From contig NZ_CP085839.1 in NCBI RefSeq assembly GCF_020715565.1, positions 1,798,001 through 1,862,000 of the forward strand: 64,000 nucleotides of DNA, written 5' to 3'. Positions 59,980 to 64,000 of this stretch are shown piece by piece. Every line of letters begins with the position of its first letter. Within the stretch, counting starts at the first letter, position 1. The DNA comes from Nocardioides sp. Kera G14 (GTDB lineage: Bacteria > Actinomycetota > Actinomycetes > Propionibacteriales > Nocardioidaceae). The position numbers and the translations under genes are program-made. The notes below the pieces were generated by a model that was given only the letters and a program-made list of their open reading frames with translations, was not told the origin of the DNA and did not search any database.

Positions 59980-61083
59980 ATGCCGCTCAAGGTCCTCCAC
60001 GTCGCCACCGGCAACGTCGGCACCATCGTCCTGCGCCACCTGCTCACCGACCCGCGCTTCGAGGTCGTGGGCGTCGTCGTCTCGACTCCGGAGAAGGTCG
60101 GCCGGGACGCCGGTGAGCTCGCCGGCACGGGCACGACCACCGGGATCAGGGCGATCGACTCGCTGGACGCCGGCATCGCGCTCGGCCCGGACGTCGCGAC
60201 GTACTGCGCGATCGGCGAGACCCGGTTCTTCGAGGCGCTCGCCGACGTGCAGAAGCTCGCCGAGGCGGGCATCAACGTCGCCGCGACGTCACCGGTCACG
60301 CTGATCTGGCCGTGGGGCACGCTGCCCGACTCCATGATCGATCCCATCGACGAGGCCGCCCGGAAGGGCGGCGTCAGCGTCTTCGCGACCGGCGTCGATC
60401 CCGGCTGGGCCAACGACCTGCTCCCGTTCGCCATCGCGAGCACGTGCCAGCGGATCGACCGGGTGGTCTGCTCGGAGATCGCGGACTACGCGACGTACGA
60501 CGGCGCGCCGGTGATGTTCGACGTGATGGGCTTCGGGCGCGAGGTCGGCGATCTGCCGATGCTCTTCAAGCCCGGGATGCTCACCGCTGCCTGGGGTGTG
60601 ACGCTGCGCCAGCTGGCGACCGGGTTCGGCATCGAGCTCGACGAGATCCGCGAGTCCGTCGAGCAGGAGCCCGCACCCGAGGCCTTCGACATCACCGCCG
60701 GTCACATCCCTGCCGGCGGCGTGGCCGCGCTGCGGTTCAAGATCATCGGGGTGGTGGACGGCGAGGAGAAGCTCGTCATCGACCACACCACCCGGCTGCG
60801 CCCGGACCTGCGTCCCGACTGGCCACAGCCCGCGCAGGACGGCGGCTCCTACCGCGTGGAGATCACCGGCGAGCCGTCGTACCGCGTCGACGTCTGCCCC
60901 ACGAGCGAGATCGGCGACCACAACTACGTCGCCATCGCGACCGCGGCCGGCCGCCTCGTCAACGCGATCCCCGACGTGGTGGCGGCCGAGCCCGGCCTGC
61001 GCACCTTCTTCGATCTGCCCTTCAACACCGGTCGTGGCGCCTTCGCAACGACCTTCGGAAAGGAAACCCATGGGACGCGTTGA
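59980..61083 (+). CDS. DapB-like NAD(P)-dependent oxidoreductase, paralog 2
   Basis: A 367-residue protein with the same build as the one at 51797. VLHVATGNVGTIVLRHLL is followed by VSTPEKVGRDAGELAG, GINVAATSPVTLIWPWG, and FATGVDPGWANDLLPFAI. The shared GVD/GMNPG..N motif and the VGRDxGEL stretch mark one subfamily. It begins 16 bases after the F420 enzyme and overlaps the SDR gene by 14 bases, so it is part of that KstR-boxed operon. The frame upstream to 59890 lies in the preceding gene. Confidence 0.83.
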   Translation: MPLKVLHVATGNVGTIVLRHLLTDPRFEVVGVVVSTPEKVGRDAGELAGTGTTTGIRAIDSLDAGIALGPDVATYCAIGETRFFEALADVQKLAEAGINVAATSPVTLIWPWGTLPDSMIDPIDEAARKGGVSVFATGVDPGWANDLLPFAIASTCQRIDRVVCSEIADYATYDGAPVMFDVMGFGREVGDLPMLFKPGMLTAAWGVTLRQLATGFGIELDEIRESVEQEPAPEAFDITAGHIPAGGVAALRFKIIGVVDGEEKLVIDHTTRLRPDLRPDWPQPAQDGGSYRVEITGEPSYRVDVCPTSEIGDHNYVAIATAAGRLVNAIPDVVAAEPGLRTFFDLPFNTGRGAFATTFGKETHGTR

Positions 61084-61807
61084 CGACAAGGTCGTCCTCA
61101 TCAGCGGCGGCGCCCGCAACATCGGCGGCGCCAGCGCCCGGATGCTCGTCGCCGAGGGCGCCAAGGTGGTCATCGGCGACCTCCTCGACGACGAGGGCAA
61201 GGCACTCGCCGACGAGCTCGGCGATGCGGCGCGTTACGTGCACCTCGACGTGACCTCCGAGGAGGACTGGGCGGCCGCGGTCGCCCACACGCTCGACGAG
61301 TTCGGGACGCTCACCACGCTCTTCAACAACGCCGGGATCTTCAACGGCGGCCAGCTGCAGCGCTACAAGCGCGAGCAGTGGAACCAGATGCTCGAGGTCA
61401 ATCTCACCGGCGCCTTCCTCGGCATGAAGGCCTCGGCCGACGCGATCATCGCCGCCGGGGGCGGGTCGATCATCAACACCTCGTCGATCGAGGGCCTGCG
61501 CGGCACCCCCTGGGCGCACGGGTACGTCGCCTCCAAGTGGGGACTCCGCGGACTGACGAAGTCCGCAGCCATGGAGCTCGCGCCCCAAGGCGTCCGGGTC
61601 AACTCACTGCACCCCGGACGGATCAGCACGCCTGCCACGGACGCCATGCCCGAGGACCTGATCCCGATCCCGCTCGGCCGCCCCGGCCAGCCTGACGAGG
61701 TCGCCTCCTTCGTGGTCTTCCTGACCAGCAACGAGTCCTCCTTCGTCACCGGCGCGGAGTTCGTCATGGACGGCGGCACCGTGACCGCCATCCCGACCAA
61801 GATCTGA
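61070..61807 (+). CDS. Short-chain dehydrogenase/reductase
   Basis: A 245-residue classical SDR (3alpha/20beta-HSD-like class): GGARNIGG near 12-19, NNAGIF, catalytic Ser in NTSSIEG, YVASK with the Tyr-Lys pair, and C-terminal VMDGGTVTAI. AAAGGA precedes the ATG, which lies within the end of the DapB-like gene. Likely a steroid hydroxyl/oxo converter, with substrate unknown. Confidence 0.88.
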   Translation: MGRVDDKVVLISGGARNIGGASARMLVAEGAKVVIGDLLDDEGKALADELGDAARYVHLDVTSEEDWAAAVAHTLDEFGTLTTLFNNAGIFNGGQLQRYKREQWNQMLEVNLTGAFLGMKASADAIIAAGGGSIINTSSIEGLRGTPWAHGYVASKWGLRGLTKSAAMELAPQGVRVNSLHPGRISTPATDAMPEDLIPIPLGRPGQPDEVASFVVFLTSNESSFVTGAEFVMDGGTVTAIPTKI

Positions 61808-61817
61808 GCTGCGGCTC

Positions 61818-62714
61818 GTGGACCAGCTCGCGGAGCCGCGAGCCTCCTCGATCGAGCTCACGGGGCTCGGCCTCGGCCTGCTCGAGTGGGGCCCGCCGGG
61901 CGGCCCGCTGCTGCTGGCCGCCCACGGGTTCCCCGACACGGCGTGGACCTGGCGCCGCGTGGCGCCAGGTCTCGCGGCCGCGGGCTGGCGGGTGGTCGCA
62001 CCGGCGCTGCGGGGCTATGCGCCGTCGACGCTGCCGGCCGACGGCGACCTCTCGATCTATGCGGTCGCCGAGGACCTCGTGGAGCTGGCCGACCGGCTCG
62101 GCGCCGACGAGCGGTCCGTCCTGGTCGGCCATGACTGGGGCGCGATCGCGGCGAGCCTGCTGGCCGGTCGCGCGGAGTCACCGTTCAGCCGCTACGTGCT
62201 CGTCGCCATCCCTCCCCTGGCCCACCTCAACCCACGACGCGGGACGCTCCGGCCCTGGACCGCCGCGGTCATCCGGCAACCGGCGCACTCCTGGTACATC
62301 GCCTTCAACCAGCTCCGCGGCCTCGCCGAGCGTCGCTTCGACTGGCTCGCCCGCCGGCTGTGGGCCTCCTGGGCACCCGGCTACGACGCCACCGAGGACC
62401 TGGCCCACCTCGCTGAGGCGGTGCCCGACGTCACCCACGCCCGGGCGGTGATCTCCTACTACCGCACGGCACTCGGCTCCCGTATGTCCGCGCTGTCAGC
62501 GGAGCCTGTGCACCCTGTGCTCTTCCTGCAGGGTGACCACGACACCGCGCTCGACCCGCGCTTCTTCGAGGTGGTCGCTCCGCAGCTGGCACCGCCCTCG
62601 CGCGCCGTGCTGGTCGAGGGCGCCGGCCACTTCCCGCACCTCGACCGCCCCGAGGTCGTCCTCACCGAGATGCTCGCCGAGCTCGGCCGGCCGGACGCGG
62701 CGGTCGGCCGATGA
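61818..62714 (+). CDS. Alpha/beta hydrolase (epoxide hydrolase/haloalkane dehalogenase-like)
   Basis: A 298-residue alpha/beta hydrolase. HGFPD at 36-40 forms the oxyanion turn, the nucleophile elbow is GHDWG with Asp106, and the catalytic His is near 271 in GAGHFPHLD. An Asp nucleophile points to epoxide hydrolases or dehalogenases rather than esterases. GTG start, 10 bases after the SDR stop. It overlaps the next SDR by four bases. The substrate is unknown. Confidence 0.85.
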   Translation: MDQLAEPRASSIELTGLGLGLLEWGPPGGPLLLAAHGFPDTAWTWRRVAPGLAAAGWRVVAPALRGYAPSTLPADGDLSIYAVAEDLVELADRLGADERSVLVGHDWGAIAASLLAGRAESPFSRYVLVAIPPLAHLNPRRGTLRPWTAAVIRQPAHSWYIAFNQLRGLAERRFDWLARRLWASWAPGYDATEDLAHLAEAVPDVTHARAVISYYRTALGSRMSALSAEPVHPVLFLQGDHDTALDPRFFEVVAPQLAPPSRAVLVEGAGHFPHLDRPEVVLTEMLAELGRPDAAVGR

Positions 62715-63604
62715 GCGCCGGACCGCTGACCGGTAGGAGGGCGCTCGTCACCGGAGCCAGCCGCGGCATCGGTCTCGCCGTCGCCCATCGCCTCGTGGCC
62801 GAGGGCACGGGTGTGGTGGTGGTGAACGGCCGCGACCCCGAGGCACTGGACGAGGCCGTCGCCGCCCTGCGTGCCATCGCCACTTCCGAGCAGCAGGTCT
62901 CGGGGATCGCCGGCTCGGCCTCCGACGCCGACGTCCTCGCGGCGATGGTCGAGTCCGCAGGCGAGCCGGACCTCCTGGTCACCTGCGCCGGCACGGCCGA
63001 ACCGCCCGGCTCCTCGATCCTCTCGATCACGCCGGACGAGTGGCGCGACCTGATCGAGGCCCACCTCGACTCCACCTTCATCGCCTGCCGAGCCGTCGTG
63101 CCGGGCATGGTCGAGCGGCGCCGCGGCACGATCGTGACCACCAGCTCCCACGCCTTCACCGGCGCCTTCGGTGGCACCGGGTACGCCGCCGGCAAAGGTG
63201 GCGTCAACAGCCTCACCTACGCCTTGGCCGCCGAGCTCCGCGAGCACGGGATCCGCGTCAACGCCGTGACGCCGGGTGCGCGCACACGGCTCTCCACCGG
63301 CGAGGACTACGAGCAGACGATCGGCGAGCTCAACCGTCGCGGCCTCCTCGACGACCTGATGCGCGAGGGTGCCCTCGCTCCTGCGCCACCGGAGTATGTC
63401 GCCAGCCTCTACGCCTTCCTGGCCAGCGACCTCTCGGCCCCGATCACGGGCGAGGTCTTCTCCGGGTCGGGAGGCTACGTCGGCCGCTGGGAGCGGCCGA
63501 CCGAGACGTTCCTGACCTGGCGCGACCACGCCACCGAGCCGCCGTGGTCGCTCGACGACCTCGCCGGACTCATCTCGCCGAAGACCGACTCCGCACGGGC
63601 GTGA
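62711..63604 (+). CDS. Short-chain dehydrogenase/reductase with C-terminal extension
   Basis: A 297-residue SDR with GASRGIG near 15-21, CAGTAE in place of NNAG, Ser in TTSSHAF, and YAAGK. After the core there is an extra C-terminal segment of about 45 residues (VGRWERPTETFLTWRDHA) not found in classical SDRs but seen in multidomain or MaoC-linked ones. It ends the F420-enzyme operon. A CRP-like site overlaps its stop codon. Confidence 0.85.
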   Translation: MSAGPLTGRRALVTGASRGIGLAVAHRLVAEGTGVVVVNGRDPEALDEAVAALRAIATSEQQVSGIAGSASDADVLAAMVESAGEPDLLVTCAGTAEPPGSSILSITPDEWRDLIEAHLDSTFIACRAVVPGMVERRRGTIVTTSSHAFTGAFGGTGYAAGKGGVNSLTYALAAELREHGIRVNAVTPGARTRLSTGEDYEQTIGELNRRGLLDDLMREGALAPAPPEYVASLYAFLASDLSAPITGEVFSGSGGYVGRWERPTETFLTWRDHATEPPWSLDDLAGLISPKTDSARA

Positions 63605-63615
63605 CCTGAGTCACA
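63600..63615. promoter_or_regulatory. CRP-like site CGTGA-N6-TCACA
   Basis: CGTGACCTGAGTCACA fits the CRP consensus at nine of ten positions and differs from the site at 56447 at one base. It overlaps the SDR stop codon and ends 18 bases before the ATG of the secreted protein gene. Confidence 0.4.
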
Positions 63616-63633
63616 CTCGTCAGTTGGTCCGAC

Positions 63634-64000
63634 ATGACCCCCGCTCGCCGTCATCCGGTCCGACTGATCGCCGTCTTCGCCCTGGCCGCAGCCCTGGTCG
63701 GCGCGGCCGCGGTGACGTCGAGGAGCACCAGCCATGCGGCCGACTCGCTCGCCGGCGTACCTCGGGCGACGTGCGGGCCGGGCTCGAGTCCGGAGACCGG
63801 ACTCCAGGGGCAGGTCCCGAAGGCGGACGACACGTCAGGGCGGGCCGCCCAAGGTTACTGGTGCAACGTGGCCGTGGTGGGACACACCGGCACCTCGGGC
63901 GGCTTCAAGGTCCAGCGGTACGTCGACCCGGCAGGTCACGTCTGCGCGTACTACGACACCGCCACCATGCTCGGCCTCACGCTCCCGAACCTCACGAAGG
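63634..64000 (+). CDS. Secreted protein, unknown (3' end outside window)
   Basis: An open frame of 122 codons running off the window. It begins with a basic N-terminus and a hydrophobic signal peptide (LIAVFALAAALVGAAAV) followed by a Ser/Thr region. The mature part has ATCGPGSSPETGLQGQVP, QGYWCNVAVVGH and a Cys near HVCAYYD, which resembles the start of secreted beta-propeller/LVIVD-repeat proteins of actinobacteria (weak impression). No steroid link is evident except the position after the operon. Confidence 0.65.
   Translation, partial: MTPARRHPVRLIAVFALAAALVGAAAVTSRSTSHAADSLAGVPRATCGPGSSPETGLQGQVPKADDTSGRAAQGYWCNVAVVGHTGTSGGFKVQRYVDPAGHVCAYYDTATMLGLTLPNLTK

Overview
The window is about 70% G+C with dense, co-oriented, overlapping genes. 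It comes from an actinobacterium. Protein resemblance and style suggest a Nocardioides-like member of the Propionibacteriales, but the genus is an inference. Almost everything in it belongs to aerobic sterol catabolism. Recognised parts are KshA/KshB, ChsE4-ChsE5 (FadE26-FadE27), FadD19, EchA19, a DUF35-Ltp4-Ltp3 block, CYP125, FadA5 and a complete CYP51/CYP123 operon. Several blocks keep the gene order I remember from the Mycobacterium tuberculosis KstR regulon (Rv3529c-3531c, fadE26-fadE27, fadD19/echA19, Rv3520c-3523, cyp125/fadA5) and cyp51 locus (Rv0762c-0771). The order of the blocks themselves differs. These Rv comparisons are from memory.

Layout. 1-1473: 3' part of an FprB-like ferredoxin/NADP reductase. 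1461-6384: KstR-box divergon with an F420 enzyme, DUF1214-like protein, SDR and sulfotransferase on one side, and a deazaflavin oxidoreductase plus SnoaL-like protein on the other. 6385-14048: kshA, a 99-residue cysteine protein, kshB and a methyltransferase, divergent from chsE4-chsE5 and two dehydrogenases. 14049-14291: repeat-rich convergent intergenic region. 14292-17841: flavin oxidoreductase and fadD19, divergent from echA19. 17838-27989: a five-gene operon with a 3alpha-HSD-like SDR, divergent from DUF35-ltp4-ltp3-crotonase. 28003-29210: a DUF559-like gene between two near-identical terminator repeats. 29225-34960: cyp125 divergent from fadA5, a GMC oxidoreductase and ALDH. 34983-44591: an 11-gene CYP51 operon headed by a TetR gene. 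44632-51701: a Liv-type ABC transporter operon ending in two unknown envelope proteins. 51797-57418: Rieske, DapB-like and isomerase genes divergent from a CoA ligase and a DUF3068 protein. 57469-63604: a GMC oxidoreductase divergent from an F420 enzyme, DapB-like protein, SDRs and a hydrolase. 63634-end: a truncated secreted protein. No gene-free stretch exceeds 300 bases.

Regulation. Eight matches to the KstR operator TNNAACNNGTTNNA (seven exact, one with a single mismatch) lie in intergenic promoter regions, seven of them between divergent genes. In seven promoters the outer TA of the operator is also the start of a TANNNT -10 hexamer. In six of those the hexamer ends 6-7 bases before the start codon, which implies leaderless transcripts blocked directly by the repressor. 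A second palindrome, TGGACA-NN-TGTCCA, overlaps the start of the TetR gene of the CYP51 operon and recurs in front of the CoA-ligase gene at 54798. This suggests a second regulon tied to the first.

How it works together (inference). CYP125, GMC oxidoreductases and ALDH would oxidise the side-chain terminus to an acid. FadD19-type ligases, ChsE4/E5, EchA19, Ltp3/Ltp4 with DUF35, and FadA5 would shorten it, including C24-branched phytosterol chains. KshAB would attack the ring. The least described parts are the KstR-boxed Liv-type ABC operon with its two partner proteins, which is a candidate sterol/steroid importer, and the CYP51 operon.
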